A stretch of DNA of 64,000 nt. Origin: JALZVT01 sp964611345. GTDB taxonomy: Bacteria; Pseudomonadota; Gammaproteobacteria; Pseudomonadales; Azotimanducaceae. The first letter of the stretch is position 1. Each line of letters opens with the position of its first letter. Shown piece by piece: positions 32,209-40,937 of this stretch. The DNA is taken from the NCBI GenBank assembly GCA_964611345.1, contig CAZSYU010000001.1, positions 62,001 through 126,000 on the forward strand, given 5' to 3'. The translations under genes and the position numbers were made by a program. The notes below the pieces were generated by a model. That model did no database searches. It was not told where the DNA came from and saw nothing but the letters and a program-made list of their open reading frames with translations.

Positions 32209-32895
32209 GTGGTATGGGATCCGTTCCTGCGCCTGTTCCACTGGTTGCTGGTGGTCTGCATAGGAGTGTCCTGGGGTACTGCTGAACTGGGCGTCGAGTA
32301 CCGCGACTATCACTTCTATAGTGGCTACTGTGCGCTTGGGCTAGTGGTGTTCCGCCTGGTCTGGGGGCTGGTTGGCACACCCTACGCACGGTTTTCGAAT
32401 TTTCTCCGTGGACCAAGTGCCGTGTTTGCGTATGCCCGGGCGCGCCTTAACAACCACGCAGCGCCTGAAACCTATCCTGGACATAATCCGCTTGGTGCTT
32501 ATGCGGTGCTGGTGTTGCTCGCGTGGATTAGCGCGCAGGCCGTGACCGGTTTGTTTGCCGATGACGATATTCTCTACACCGGCCCTTACAAGGAGGCGGT
32601 ATCCAGCGATTTTGCGGCGCAGCTTACCGACTGGCATCACTGGTTGTTTGATTTCTTGCTCGCGCTCATTGCAGTGCACGTAATTTCCATCCTCGTCCAC
32701 AAGTTCCGTTTCGGTGAACCCTTAACGCGTGCAATGCTGACGGGGCGCAAGCAGCCCTCGGCGTTTGGCAAATTTCCACCCGTCGAAACCACTCCCTGGG
32801 TACGCGGACTGTTGGTCATTGCACTCGCTGCAGGCAGTATCTGGTTGCTGTTGTATCTGGCGCCGGAGCCGCAGTACGACGACTACTATTACTAG
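32209..32895 (+). CDS. cytochrome b561-like membrane protein (cytochrome b/b6 domain)
   Basis: A 228-residue di-haem membrane cytochrome starting with GTG 32209. Four hydrophobic helices: ~7-27 (RLFHWLLVVCIGVSWG), ~38-58 (SGYCALGLVVFRLVWGLVG), ~96-115 (AYAVLVLLAWISAQAVTGLF) and ~143-165 (HHWLFDFLLALIAVHVISIL). A further hydrophobic segment lies near the C-terminus (GLLVIALAAGSIWLLLYL). Histidines at the start of helix 1, at YRDYHFYSGY and in HHWLFDF/AVHVI are the probable haem ligands. The family passes electrons between quinol and a periplasmic cytochrome c, which fits the cytochrome c' gene three bases upstream. Confidence 0.92.
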   Translation: MVWDPFLRLFHWLLVVCIGVSWGTAELGVEYRDYHFYSGYCALGLVVFRLVWGLVGTPYARFSNFLRGPSAVFAYARARLNNHAAPETYPGHNPLGAYAVLVLLAWISAQAVTGLFADDDILYTGPYKEAVSSDFAAQLTDWHHWLFDFLLALIAVHVISILVHKFRFGEPLTRAMLTGRKQPSAFGKFPPVETTPWVRGLLVIALAAGSIWLLLYLAPEPQYDDYYY

Positions 32896-32910
32896 GCGTT
32901 GCGGTTCTGC

Positions 32911-33519
32911 CTATACGGCAATGGTTTTCTGATAGCCCTGCCGCGCTTGCAAGCGTTGCCAGTAGGGCATGAGTTCAGCAGGTAAGCGATCGGGCGTAAG
33001 CAAGTGTGCCAGGTGCAGGCTGTAGCCGACCATAACGTCTGCTGCGGTAAAGATGTCGCCGATAAGCCACTGCGAGTCTGCGGTCGCGCCAGCTACCGCC
33101 TGCAAAGAGACTTCGACCCGATCGGCCATCTCTGCGAGTATCGCCGGAATCTCCTGTTCATTGGGAAACTCGCGTTTGTGGTTGACAATTTCGCCCAGCG
33201 GTCGAGCCAGGGTTGATTCGCCAAACCAGCACCACTGCAAGAAGTGCGCGTGCGCTTCGGTACGTGGCTCAGGCTCGAGTCGGCCGTTGCCGTAACAGTT
33301 GAGAATGTGTTGCACCATGGCGCCCGACTCAAACATGGTGATGCCGTTGTCGACCATCACCGGTACCTTGCCGGTTGGATTGAGGGCGCGCCATTCGGCA
33401 GTCGCCCGATATTCGGGTGAAAAGTCGACCGGTATGATTTCGTAAGGTAGCGCAAGCTCTTCGCAGAGCCAGATAACGCGCAACGAGCGCGTCATGGGCG
33501 CATGGTAGATCTGCAGCAT
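32911..33519 (-). CDS. glutathione S-transferase family protein
   Basis: A 202-residue GST. The thioredoxin-like N-domain opens MLQIYHAPMTRSLRVIWLCE, contains TGKVPVMVDNGITMFESGAM (about 49-68) with the cis-Pro and Glu-Ser glutathione-binding turn, and is followed by an all-helical C-domain (FLQWCWFGESTLARPLGE). The GxxD-type N-cap box appears in LIGDIFTAADVMVGYSL. It lies 11 bp downstream of the P450 gene on the same strand, a probable two-gene unit that could conjugate or isomerise oxygenated products. It converges on the cytochrome b gene. Confidence 0.92.
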   Translation of the reverse strand: MLQIYHAPMTRSLRVIWLCEELALPYEIIPVDFSPEYRATAEWRALNPTGKVPVMVDNGITMFESGAMVQHILNCYGNGRLEPEPRTEAHAHFLQWCWFGESTLARPLGEIVNHKREFPNEQEIPAILAEMADRVEVSLQAVAGATADSQWLIGDIFTAADVMVGYSLHLAHLLTPDRLPAELMPYWQRLQARQGYQKTIAV

Positions 33520-33530
33520 AGTGGGAAGTC

Positions 33531-34871
33531 CTAGCGGTCGTGCACGCGCACAGGCAAATCGGTGATGCCGCGGATAAAACTGGAATTCAGGTAACTGGGT
33601 TCTCCTACCACCTCAATGTGGTCGAAGCGCTGAAGAATTTCTTCCCAGAGCACGCGCAACTGCATCTCTGCGAGTCGGTTGCCCAGACAGCGATGAATGC
33701 CGAAGCCGAAGCCTAAATGCTGGCGCGCATTGGGTCGGTCGATTATTAGCCGCTCGGCATCAGGAATCTTGTTGGTGTCGTGGTTGCCAGCTAAATACCA
33801 CATGCAGATGCGATCGAGTTTTTTGATGGTCTGGCCATTGATTTCTGTGTCTTCCATAGCCGTGCGGCACATGTGTGCAACGGGTGAGTGCCAGCGCACA
33901 ATCTCCGGCACCATATTAGGAATGAGTGCAGGATTCGCTTTCAGTTTGGCGTATTCCTCGGGGTATTTATTGAGCCCCAGCACGCCGGCGCTAATAGAAT
34001 TGCGAGTGGTGTCGTTGCCGCCCACGATCAGTAGCAGCACATTGCCGAGGAATTCATTGGGTGACATGTTTTTTGTCGCATCGCCATTAGCCAAAAATGA
34101 GATTAAGTCGGCGCCGCTGCCTCCCTTGCGCTCATCCCAGACTTTCTGGAAGTACTCAAAGCACTTCCAAACTTCGGCAAAACCTTCTTCAACGGTTGCA
34201 AAATAGTCTGGGTCAGCGATGCGTTCTACCGTGTCTGACCAGTGGATAAGCTTGCTGCGGTCTTCCTGAGGAACGTCAAACAGGGTGGCGAGCATGCGAC
34301 CGGTAAGTTCAACGGAGACATGCTGGACCCAGTTGAAATCTGTATTGCGCGGCAGATTGTCGAGAATGTCCCCCGCCCGTTGCCGAATAGTGTCTTCTAA
34401 AGTGGCCAGATTGCGTGGTGCAAACATGGGCGAAACGACAGCGCGTTGCTCGTCATGCACCGGCGAGTCGGCCATGATAAACATGGGCAGCACCATTTGA
34501 TCTTCGGGCTCGCTATCTGCCGAGAATTGACCGCCAAGCCGGATGCCGCCGTTGCTGCGTTCGGATGAAAATATGTGAGCGTTGGTATCAACGTACTTTA
34601 CGTCGTTGAAGTGGGTGACGTTCCAGTAGGGCCCGTACTGGCTCTCTTCACAGTAGTGGACCGGGGCTTCGCTGCGCAGGCGTTCGAACACCGGCAATAT
34701 GGTATTGGCTTCGAAGTAAGCGCCGTGGCCAGGGTTGAGTTTGCCGAGTTCAATACTGTAGGGATCTTGCTGTGGGTCGATTCGCCACTGTTCTCGGAGC
34801 TCGGCATTTGTGACGGCGGGGGTGTCTTGGTTGGAGTCAGTGGGGGTGTTTGTGGTGTTTGCTTCGCTCAC
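33531..34871 (-). CDS. cytochrome P450, CYP153-like alkane/fatty-acid hydroxylase
   Basis: A 446-residue soluble P450 starting with GTG 34871. The I-helix reads LLIVGGNDTTRNSISAGVLG, the K-helix ExxR is in PEIVRWHSPVAHM, and the haem loop FGFGIHRCLGNRLAEMQLR holds ligand Cys395. The combination GGNDTTRNS, MWYLAGNHD, IEVVGEPSYLNSSF and the ending TDLPVRVHD recalls the CYP153 family, terminal alkane or omega-fatty-acid hydroxylases, from memory of that family. CYP153 genes usually neighbour a ferredoxin and its reductase; neither is here, so redox partners must be encoded elsewhere. Followed by a GST gene. The 5' region is short (58 bp to DUF454). Confidence 0.9.
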   Translation of the reverse strand: MSEANTTNTPTDSNQDTPAVTNAELREQWRIDPQQDPYSIELGKLNPGHGAYFEANTILPVFERLRSEAPVHYCEESQYGPYWNVTHFNDVKYVDTNAHIFSSERSNGGIRLGGQFSADSEPEDQMVLPMFIMADSPVHDEQRAVVSPMFAPRNLATLEDTIRQRAGDILDNLPRNTDFNWVQHVSVELTGRMLATLFDVPQEDRSKLIHWSDTVERIADPDYFATVEEGFAEVWKCFEYFQKVWDERKGGSGADLISFLANGDATKNMSPNEFLGNVLLLIVGGNDTTRNSISAGVLGLNKYPEEYAKLKANPALIPNMVPEIVRWHSPVAHMCRTAMEDTEINGQTIKKLDRICMWYLAGNHDTNKIPDAERLIIDRPNARQHLGFGFGIHRCLGNRLAEMQLRVLWEEILQRFDHIEVVGEPSYLNSSFIRGITDLPVRVHDR

Positions 34872-34929
34872 TTGAGGGCCCGGCAGAAAACTGACTCTAA
34901 CTATACGATGAATGTCCTGATTGGGTTAG

Positions 34930-35307
34930 TCAGGTACCTGAGGGTTCCGGGCGGGTCCACAGGAAGGTGCCCACACCCACAAGAATAAGGCTTTGTAGCG
35001 CGATAACCTGCCAGGGCGCGCTCAGCAGGTAGCTGATGGGCGGCAAGGCAATCAGGCTCAGCGTGCCGATCCACTTGACCCGACGGGGTATAGCGCGTTC
35101 GGTTTGCCAGGCGACGATTGGTGGTCCTAGCCGCGGGTGTTGCAGCAGCCAGTCGTACCAGCGCTGGGATCCCCGGGCGAAGCAGACGGCGGCCAGTAAC
35201 AGGAACGGGGTGGTGGGCAGCAGCGGCAACGGAATGCCAATAACGCCCAGTGCCAACGCGATCCAACCGGCGCAGAGGTACAGCAGACGTTTGGTTTGGG
35301 TGATCAT
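34930..35307 (-). CDS. DUF454 (YbaN) family inner-membrane protein
   Basis: A 125-residue membrane protein of unknown function. Hydrophobic segments at ~8-28 (LYLCAGWIALALGVIGIPLP) and two more near 78-115 (IGTLSLIALPPISYLL, VIALQSLILVGVGTFLW). The conserved PLLPTTPFLLLAAVCFARGS (about 28-47) followed by WLLQHPRLGPPI is the YbaN signature. The start ATG at 35307 faces the CoA-transferase gene. It may be transcribed into the P450 gene (58 bp gap) but a functional link is not evident. Confidence 0.92.
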   Translation of the reverse strand: MITQTKRLLYLCAGWIALALGVIGIPLPLLPTTPFLLLAAVCFARGSQRWYDWLLQHPRLGPPIVAWQTERAIPRRVKWIGTLSLIALPPISYLLSAPWQVIALQSLILVGVGTFLWTRPEPSGT

Positions 35308-35455
35308 GCGCTCTTCAGTCTGCCACTCTGCGTTGTGCGCAGCGGGTGGGTGCGAGGGGTGCGGTCATGGGCGTCTGCCGGTAGTCTTTGAGGTAACACA
35401 GGACTACGTTGTACCACAGGGGAATTTATACCCCGATATTAAAGAAGGAAGCACC

Positions 35456-36622
35456 ATGAGCGGTCCACTGAGCGGCTTTAAAATTATCGATCTGTCCCGG
35501 GTGTTGTCCGGCCCCATCTCTACCGGGTTGCTGGCCGACCAGGGTGCTGATGTGATCAAGGTAGAACCTCCCGGCGGAGACATTATTCGCCAGATGGGTG
35601 GTGGCAAGGGGTTGGGGCCGGGGTTTCTGACGGTTAACCGCGGCAAGCGCTCGATTGCGCTCGACTTGAAGTCAAGCGCAGGCATTGAGGTGGTGAAGCG
35701 CTTGGTTAAAGACGCGGATGTGTTTGTCCAGAACTTTCGGCCTGGGGCCATCGAAGGCATGGGGCTGGGTTACGATGTGTTAAAGGCCATTAACCCGAAA
35801 CTTATTTACGTCTCGATCAGCGGCTTTGGCGAGACGGGACCCTACGCGCACAAGCGAGTCTACGACCCGGTTATTCAGGCCCTGTCGGGCATGGCGGACA
35901 TTCAGGCCAATGATGCGAACGACCGGCCGCGCATGATGCGCACGGTTATCCCCGATAAAACCACCGGTCTAACGGTATCGCAGGCGATTACGGCAGCGCT
36001 GCTATCCCGCGAGCGTACGGGTGAGGGGCAGAAAATTAAAGTCGCTATGCTCGATACGATGATTGCCTTTCTGTGGCCGGAGGGTCTGGCCGGTCTCACG
36101 GTGGTTGGCAATGAGGTGAATGTGCGCACCGGTCAGCTTGCTCAGGATCTCATCTTCAAATCCAAAGACGGCTACTTAACCTGTGGTGCCGTGAGCGATG
36201 CTGAGTGGCAAGGCATGTGCACAGCCCTCGAAAAACCGGAGTGGTTGAACGACGAACGCTTCAATACAGCCCGCGGCCGAGTGGTTAATGCGCCAGCCCG
36301 GCTGAAAGCCACCGGCGAGGTGATTGCGCAGAAAACCACCGCAGAATGGTTAGAAATACTTGATGCCCATGGCGTGCCTTGTGCACCGGTGCTCACGCGA
36401 CCACAGATACTCGAGCACGAACAGGTGCTTGAGAACGACATTATTCAGGAATATGACCACCCGGGATTGGGGCGTGTACGCCAGGCGCGGCCTGCTGCGC
36501 AATTCGAGAAAACACCGGTGAACAGGACACCGCTGGCGCCGGAACTTGGTGCCGATGGAGCCACGATTCTTGCCGAGCTGGGTTATGACGAGCAACAAAT
36601 CGCAAAAGTACTAAATTCATGA
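35456..36622 (+). CDS. CaiB/BaiF family CoA transferase (operon with ureohydrolase)
   Basis: A 388-residue family III CoA transferase from ATG 35456, behind GAAGGA; the much longer open frame upstream is not coding. The opening GPLSGFKIIDLSRVLSGPI, GADVIKVEPPGGD (about 35-47) and VDVFVQNFRPGAIEGMGLGY region are characteristic. YVSISGFGETGPYAHKRVYD precedes the catalytic-Asp area near 125-170. It transfers CoA between carboxylic acids. It overlaps the ureohydrolase gene by four bases; with the SDR behind, the three form one operon, suggesting that a guanidino acid or its product is activated as a CoA ester. Confidence 0.92.
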   Translation: MSGPLSGFKIIDLSRVLSGPISTGLLADQGADVIKVEPPGGDIIRQMGGGKGLGPGFLTVNRGKRSIALDLKSSAGIEVVKRLVKDADVFVQNFRPGAIEGMGLGYDVLKAINPKLIYVSISGFGETGPYAHKRVYDPVIQALSGMADIQANDANDRPRMMRTVIPDKTTGLTVSQAITAALLSRERTGEGQKIKVAMLDTMIAFLWPEGLAGLTVVGNEVNVRTGQLAQDLIFKSKDGYLTCGAVSDAEWQGMCTALEKPEWLNDERFNTARGRVVNAPARLKATGEVIAQKTTAEWLEILDAHGVPCAPVLTRPQILEHEQVLENDIIQEYDHPGLGRVRQARPAAQFEKTPVNRTPLAPELGADGATILAELGYDEQQIAKVLNS

Positions 36623-37575
36623 GTTCAGAAACTAAGAATCAGCCGCTTGGTGGTAATGAGATGCCACGCTTTGCCGGCCCCGGTTCCATGTTCCGCTTAC
36701 CGGAACACGCAAGCGCTGAAGGTCTGGACATCGCCATCGCCGGAGTGCCGCTCGACATTGGCACCAGCAATCGTCCCGGTGCTCGCTTTGGACCGCGGGG
36801 CATTCGTGCAGAGAGCGTACTGGTGCGTCCTTATGGCATGTATACCGGAGCGGCGCCGTTTGACAGTTTTCAGATTGGTGACGTTGGTGATGTACCGCTC
36901 AATACCTTTAACCTCGAAAAGTCGATCCCAATCATCGAGTCCTTTTACGACAATGTTGTGGACTGGGGTGCCAAACCATTATCGATGGGCGGTGATCACA
37001 CGGTCGCGCTACCAATCTTGCGTGCGCTCACCAAGCGCCATGGCCCCATGGCGCTTGTGCATGTGGATGCCCATGCCGACATCAACGATTCCATGTTTGG
37101 CGAACGTATTTGTCACGGCACGATTTTTCGGCGCGCGATAGAAGAGGGTTTGGTTGATCCCCACAAGATGACCCAGATTGGGTTACGCACCACTGGCTAC
37201 AGCGCGGATGACTTTGACTGGTCGCGGCAGCAGGGTGTACGGGTAGTGCCGGCGGAAGACTGTTGGTACCAATCACTTGCACCGCTCATGGCCGAAGTGC
37301 GGGACCGGGTGGGACCAGACACACCGACCTACCTCACCTTCGATATCGATGGTCTCGATCCAAGCGTTGCCCCTGGTACCGGTACGCCGGAGCCCGGTGG
37401 ATTAACCGCATCACAAGGGATCGAGGTGATTCGGGGGGTGTGGGGGCTTAACCTGGTCGGCGCGGATCTTGTTGAGGTGGCGCCTGCCTACGACACCACA
37501 GGTAACACCGCGTTGCTCGCGGCCAACCTGCTGTTTGAAATGCTCTGCAGTTTCCCCGGGTGTGTTCGGCGATGA
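36619..37575 (+). CDS. agmatinase/ureohydrolase family protein
   Basis: A 318-residue manganese ureohydrolase that splits urea from a guanidino compound. Metal ligands: GGDHTVALP (about 125-133), HVDAHADIND (about 148-157) and FDIDGLDPSVAPGTGTPEPGG (about 240-258, two overlapping parts). The start MSSETKNQPLGGNEMPRFAG resembles SpeB-like and guanidinobutyrase-like proteins. Because the operon partners are a CoA transferase and an SDR rather than polyamine genes, the substrate may be a guanidino acid rather than agmatine; this is inference. Four-base overlaps on both sides show tight translational coupling. Confidence 0.93.
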   Translation: MSSETKNQPLGGNEMPRFAGPGSMFRLPEHASAEGLDIAIAGVPLDIGTSNRPGARFGPRGIRAESVLVRPYGMYTGAAPFDSFQIGDVGDVPLNTFNLEKSIPIIESFYDNVVDWGAKPLSMGGDHTVALPILRALTKRHGPMALVHVDAHADINDSMFGERICHGTIFRRAIEEGLVDPHKMTQIGLRTTGYSADDFDWSRQQGVRVVPAEDCWYQSLAPLMAEVRDRVGPDTPTYLTFDIDGLDPSVAPGTGTPEPGGLTASQGIEVIRGVWGLNLVGADLVEVAPAYDTTGNTALLAANLLFEMLCSFPGCVRR

Positions 37576-38426
37576 GCCCAACTGATGCGCAGTTAGGTGA
37601 TACGCAGCAGCTGGCGCGAGGGCTGGATCGCGGTGCTCGGCTGGCGGGTAAAGTCGCCGTTGTTGTAGGGGCGGGGCAGACTCCCGGTGAGACGATTGGT
37701 AATGGCCGGGCAACGGCGTTGCGCTATGCGGCTGAAGGTGCGCGTGTGTTGTGCGTCGATCGCGAGCTTCGCCGCGCCGAAGAAACCGCGGCACTGATAG
37801 CAAGCCTCGGCGGGCAGGCGAGTGCAACCGCCGCGAATGCTGCCCACGAGAAGGATTGCGCGGCCTTTGTTGAAGTCTGTATGTCGACTTATGGCCAGCT
37901 CGATGTACTGCACAACAACGTAGGCATAGGGGCGGGTGACTCAGGCGCCACCAGCATGCGCGAAGAGGTGTGGGATCGCATCATGGCGGTGAACCTCAAA
38001 AGCATGGTGTTTGCGTGCAAACACGCGTTGCCCCACATGCGCGCCCAGGGCTCTGGCGTGATCACCAACATCTCCTCCGCTGCTGCCGTCGCCTCGGTGG
38101 CTATTCTGGCGTACAAGTCGTCCAAGGCGGCGCTCAATGCGTACAGCCAGTCGCTCGCGACAGGTAATGCGAAGTACGGCATTCGGGCGAATGTCATCGC
38201 GCCAGGATTAATGAACACGCCCATGGCGATCGAGGGCAACGTTGCAGCGGGTCTGGACCGCGCCGCAGTCATTGCGTCGCGTGACCGCACCGTACCACTG
38301 CGTGGTGGCATGGGCACTGCCTGGGACGTGGCAAACGCCGCCCTGTTTCTGGCCAGTGATGAGGCGAAGTTTATTACGGGTATTGTGCTGCCTGTGGATG
38401 GAGGGCAGTCGGCAAAAGTGGGTTGA
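37572..38426 (+). CDS. SDR family oxidoreductase (ureohydrolase operon)
   Basis: A 284-residue classical short-chain dehydrogenase from ATG 37572, overlapping the ureohydrolase stop (ATGA). The nucleotide-binding glycine motif is stretched: VVVGAGQTPGETIGNGRATAL, an insert relative to TGxxxGxG seen in some SDR subgroups. NNVGIG is the NNAG equivalent. The active site is complete: Ser in NISSAAAVAS, Tyr181 and Lys185 in YKSSK. The C-terminus ITGIVLPVDGGQSAK is usual. Reaction: NAD(P)-dependent oxidation or reduction of a hydroxyl intermediate in the CoA transferase-ureohydrolase pathway. Confidence 0.92.
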   Translation: MSPTDAQLGDTQQLARGLDRGARLAGKVAVVVGAGQTPGETIGNGRATALRYAAEGARVLCVDRELRRAEETAALIASLGGQASATAANAAHEKDCAAFVEVCMSTYGQLDVLHNNVGIGAGDSGATSMREEVWDRIMAVNLKSMVFACKHALPHMRAQGSGVITNISSAAAVASVAILAYKSSKAALNAYSQSLATGNAKYGIRANVIAPGLMNTPMAIEGNVAAGLDRAAVIASRDRTVPLRGGMGTAWDVANAALFLASDEAKFITGIVLPVDGGQSAKVG

Positions 38427-38430
38427 CGTA

Positions 38431-38448
38431 GCTAACGAGCGCGTTAGC
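38431..38448. terminator. hairpin between convergent SDR and DUF5916 genes
   Basis: GCTAACG and CGTTAGC are exact inverse complements separated by four bases (AGCG), five bases after the SDR stop and overlapping the DUF5916 stop at 38444. No T-run follows on either strand, so it is a weak bidirectional terminator candidate. Confidence 0.4.
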
Positions 38449-40936
38449 CGCCGAACCGGTAGCGCAGTTTTACCACCAGTTGATCAACAATTGGTTGATC
38501 GAGACTGCGGTCAAGCAGGTCGCTGAAGTTTTCATCATTCAGCGCAAAACCTACATCAGACGTGCGGGTATAAACGATAAACAGATCGGATAAAGGCGCG
38601 AGCTCCCACCGGTAGCGCGCCTGAATCACCATGTCCGATAGCGCGAAGTCGTCAGCTCTGCCAGGAGGATTGCCGGTTGGGATAAGATCGCCGGGTGTGT
38701 CGGGTACCAGAAAGAACTCATCTTCGCGCGCCTTGATGGCGATCCACTGGGCAGAAAGACGAAATTGCTGACGAGCAGAGAAGTAGTACTCAATACCCAG
38801 GCGTGGCTGCCATTGGGTCGCCTTGAAGGTGGTGAAGTTGCGATCCTCCTGATGCAACAGCCAGCCGTCCCGATCGCGATAGCGCACAGACAGTTCAACG
38901 TTGAGCCGATCCAGTGGTCGCCAGGTGAGACCTGCACTGGCGGTGTACGAATCGCCGCCAAGGTTTTCTTCGTCGAAGCCGACACCGGCTCGCCACGCAA
39001 ACCGGTTTGAGCTGTTGGTGCTGTAGCGCAGGCTGGCGCTGCTGCGTTCGGTGATTCGATAGCTGCCATTGCCAAAGCTATTGAGATCATCAAACGCTGG
39101 CGTGAAGTGTCCCACGCGCCAGGTGAGGTTGGAAAAGTTGTTGAACATGATGCGATCAGAAAGCAATATCCCACCACCGAGAAACTCATCGTCTGTGTTT
39201 CTGTCGACAAATCCGCGCACGTCGAACTGATTGTTGCGACCTATTCTGGGGTTGCTATTGGTGCGGATATGGGCCGAGCGAATGCGGCTGCGATCGTTAC
39301 GCGCCAGAAAGCCGAGATCGTTGATGTCGACGTTACGGTCTGTATGTTCGAGACCCAGCCGATAGCGCCGGCCGCGCTTGGGAGTGTACTCAAAGTCGAT
39401 GAAGCCACCGTAGCCACGCCGTACACCGTCTATGTCTGAGGTGAAGAACTGGCCATCGATTGCCAGGCCGCCGTTGGGCGACAAGTAGTGCCCATCGATG
39501 CTCTGAGCCAGCGCATCGCCCTGATTGTGCAGTACCGCGGTAGCGAGCACGCCAAGGGCGCGATAGGCCCCGCCTTCGTTGTCTTCGTATAATAGCCGCG
39601 CAATCGCGTAATCGCTGCCTTCAACGTGCAGGTTCTCATCGAAGAATTCGCCGTTGGGTCCTTCAATGGTGGCGTCAAACTTGGTCGTTTTCTCGAGTGC
39701 GCCCAGAAAGCCGTAGCGAATTCTCCCGGACTGGCCCGTCAGTTTCGCTGCGCCGATGAGTTCGGCGGGTTGGATGAGTTCGCGTTGGCTGATGTTCAAT
39801 CCATCGGGGTTCAGGGGTTCACGAGGGAAACCGCCGATGCGGCGAGTGTTCACCAGGGTGTAGGGCGTGCCAGCATTACCGACGCCACCGTTGTTGATAG
39901 CGGCGCGTGGCGATGCGACAAAAATCTCCTGCCCTTCCTGAAAGAACAGGCGTTTTTCGGGAAAGAAGTTTTCTACTGCCGTCAGGTTGATCACCACGTC
40001 GTCTGACTCCACGCCGCCAAAATCAGGATTGATGGTGGCGTTGACCTGAAAGTTAGTGGTGGGTCGCCAGAACACATCGGCGCCGAAGCGGTAGCCCACG
40101 TCGTCATCGATGTTGTCGCCGGTAACCGCAGCAAAGGGATAGATGTTGTATTGCTGGCGCGGCTGAACATCGTGCAAGGTCATTGGCTGCAGTGTGGACA
40201 TGAATACAGGCTTGGTACCGGGCAGTGCGGGCCAACCCCAACGCTCGTCCCGGTAGGCGACCTTGCGTGACATAAACAGGCCCATCGCGCGCTCCGCACC
40301 CGCCGCCGGCATGGAAACGGTGCCCCAGGGAATGAAGAACTCCGCACTCCAGCCCTTGTCGGTAACAGCAGTCGCCGAGCGCCATGGGCCATCCCAGTCC
40401 GATGAAAACTTGCGTTCTGGCAATACGGTGCCGTCCTGAATGGAGCCGCCAAGATTCACACCGAACCAAAATCCGTAACGGCCTTCACCCGAGGTATCGA
40501 GCGTGATGTTGATGCTGTCCCGGTTGATGGCCCGTACATCACGCCCAGACAGACGGCTAATCAGGGTGCCTGCGGGTTGCTCCATGTCGATGCCTATATA
40601 GAGCCCGCGTTCGGTATGAAAGAACCGCACCAGGGTCTCGCTGGTGGTGTCTTTCAGCGTATCGGGCTCGATGACAAAAAACTCATCGTAGGCGGGTAAG
40701 GTTGGCCAGATTGACTCTTCCAGTTTTCCATCGATTTTAATGTCGACGCTACTTGCGGTGACGCTGCGAATGTCAATCGCTGCGTTGTTGGTAATCTTTA
40801 CCGTGCCGGGATTTACCTCGGCCGTGCTTGCTGCCCAGGCGACTGTAGAGGCGAAAGTAGATGCGAACACACCAACACACATGCCCCCAAGCGGCCAGCG
40901 GGCTGCCCAGAATGAGCGCTGTGTGCGTTTACTCAA
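38444..40936 (-). CDS. DUF5916 outer-membrane beta-barrel protein with family 9 carbohydrate-binding-like domain
   Basis: An 830-residue exported protein. TTG 40936 is preferred as start: it sits two bases after the DUF3604 stop and gives a signal peptide of 35 residues (basic start, GGMCVGVFASTFASTVAWA). Internal ATG 40882 would destroy it, and longer frames run inside the DUF3604 gene. The N-terminal ~200 residues are the CBM9-like/DOMON domain (IDGKLEESIWPTLPAYDEFF, SAEFFIPWGTVSMP). The rest is the DUF5916 region with alternating aromatic strands (ENFFPEKRLFFQEGQEIF) and ends VKLRYRFGG, the terminal-Phe-type barrel ending. Likely outer membrane, role unknown; possibly uptake or binding of an oxidised substrate together with the DUF3604 lipoprotein. 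Confidence 0.88.
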   Translation of the reverse strand: MSKRTQRSFWAARWPLGGMCVGVFASTFASTVAWAASTAEVNPGTVKITNNAAIDIRSVTASSVDIKIDGKLEESIWPTLPAYDEFFVIEPDTLKDTTSETLVRFFHTERGLYIGIDMEQPAGTLISRLSGRDVRAINRDSINITLDTSGEGRYGFWFGVNLGGSIQDGTVLPERKFSSDWDGPWRSATAVTDKGWSAEFFIPWGTVSMPAAGAERAMGLFMSRKVAYRDERWGWPALPGTKPVFMSTLQPMTLHDVQPRQQYNIYPFAAVTGDNIDDDVGYRFGADVFWRPTTNFQVNATINPDFGGVESDDVVINLTAVENFFPEKRLFFQEGQEIFVASPRAAINNGGVGNAGTPYTLVNTRRIGGFPREPLNPDGLNISQRELIQPAELIGAAKLTGQSGRIRYGFLGALEKTTKFDATIEGPNGEFFDENLHVEGSDYAIARLLYEDNEGGAYRALGVLATAVLHNQGDALAQSIDGHYLSPNGGLAIDGQFFTSDIDGVRRGYGGFIDFEYTPKRGRRYRLGLEHTDRNVDINDLGFLARNDRSRIRSAHIRTNSNPRIGRNNQFDVRGFVDRNTDDEFLGGGILLSDRIMFNNFSNLTWRVGHFTPAFDDLNSFGNGSYRITERSSASLRYSTNSSNRFAWRAGVGFDEENLGGDSYTASAGLTWRPLDRLNVELSVRYRDRDGWLLHQEDRNFTTFKATQWQPRLGIEYYFSARQQFRLSAQWIAIKAREDEFFLVPDTPGDLIPTGNPPGRADDFALSDMVIQARYRWELAPLSDLFIVYTRTSDVGFALNDENFSDLLDRSLDQPIVDQLVVKLRYRFGG

Positions 40937-40937
40937 C

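Noticed and set aside
35036..35455. In-frame extension of the CoA transferase by 140 residues
   Set aside because: It overlaps the divergent DUF454 gene and promoter; ATG 35456 has a strong ribosome-binding site and matches the family start.
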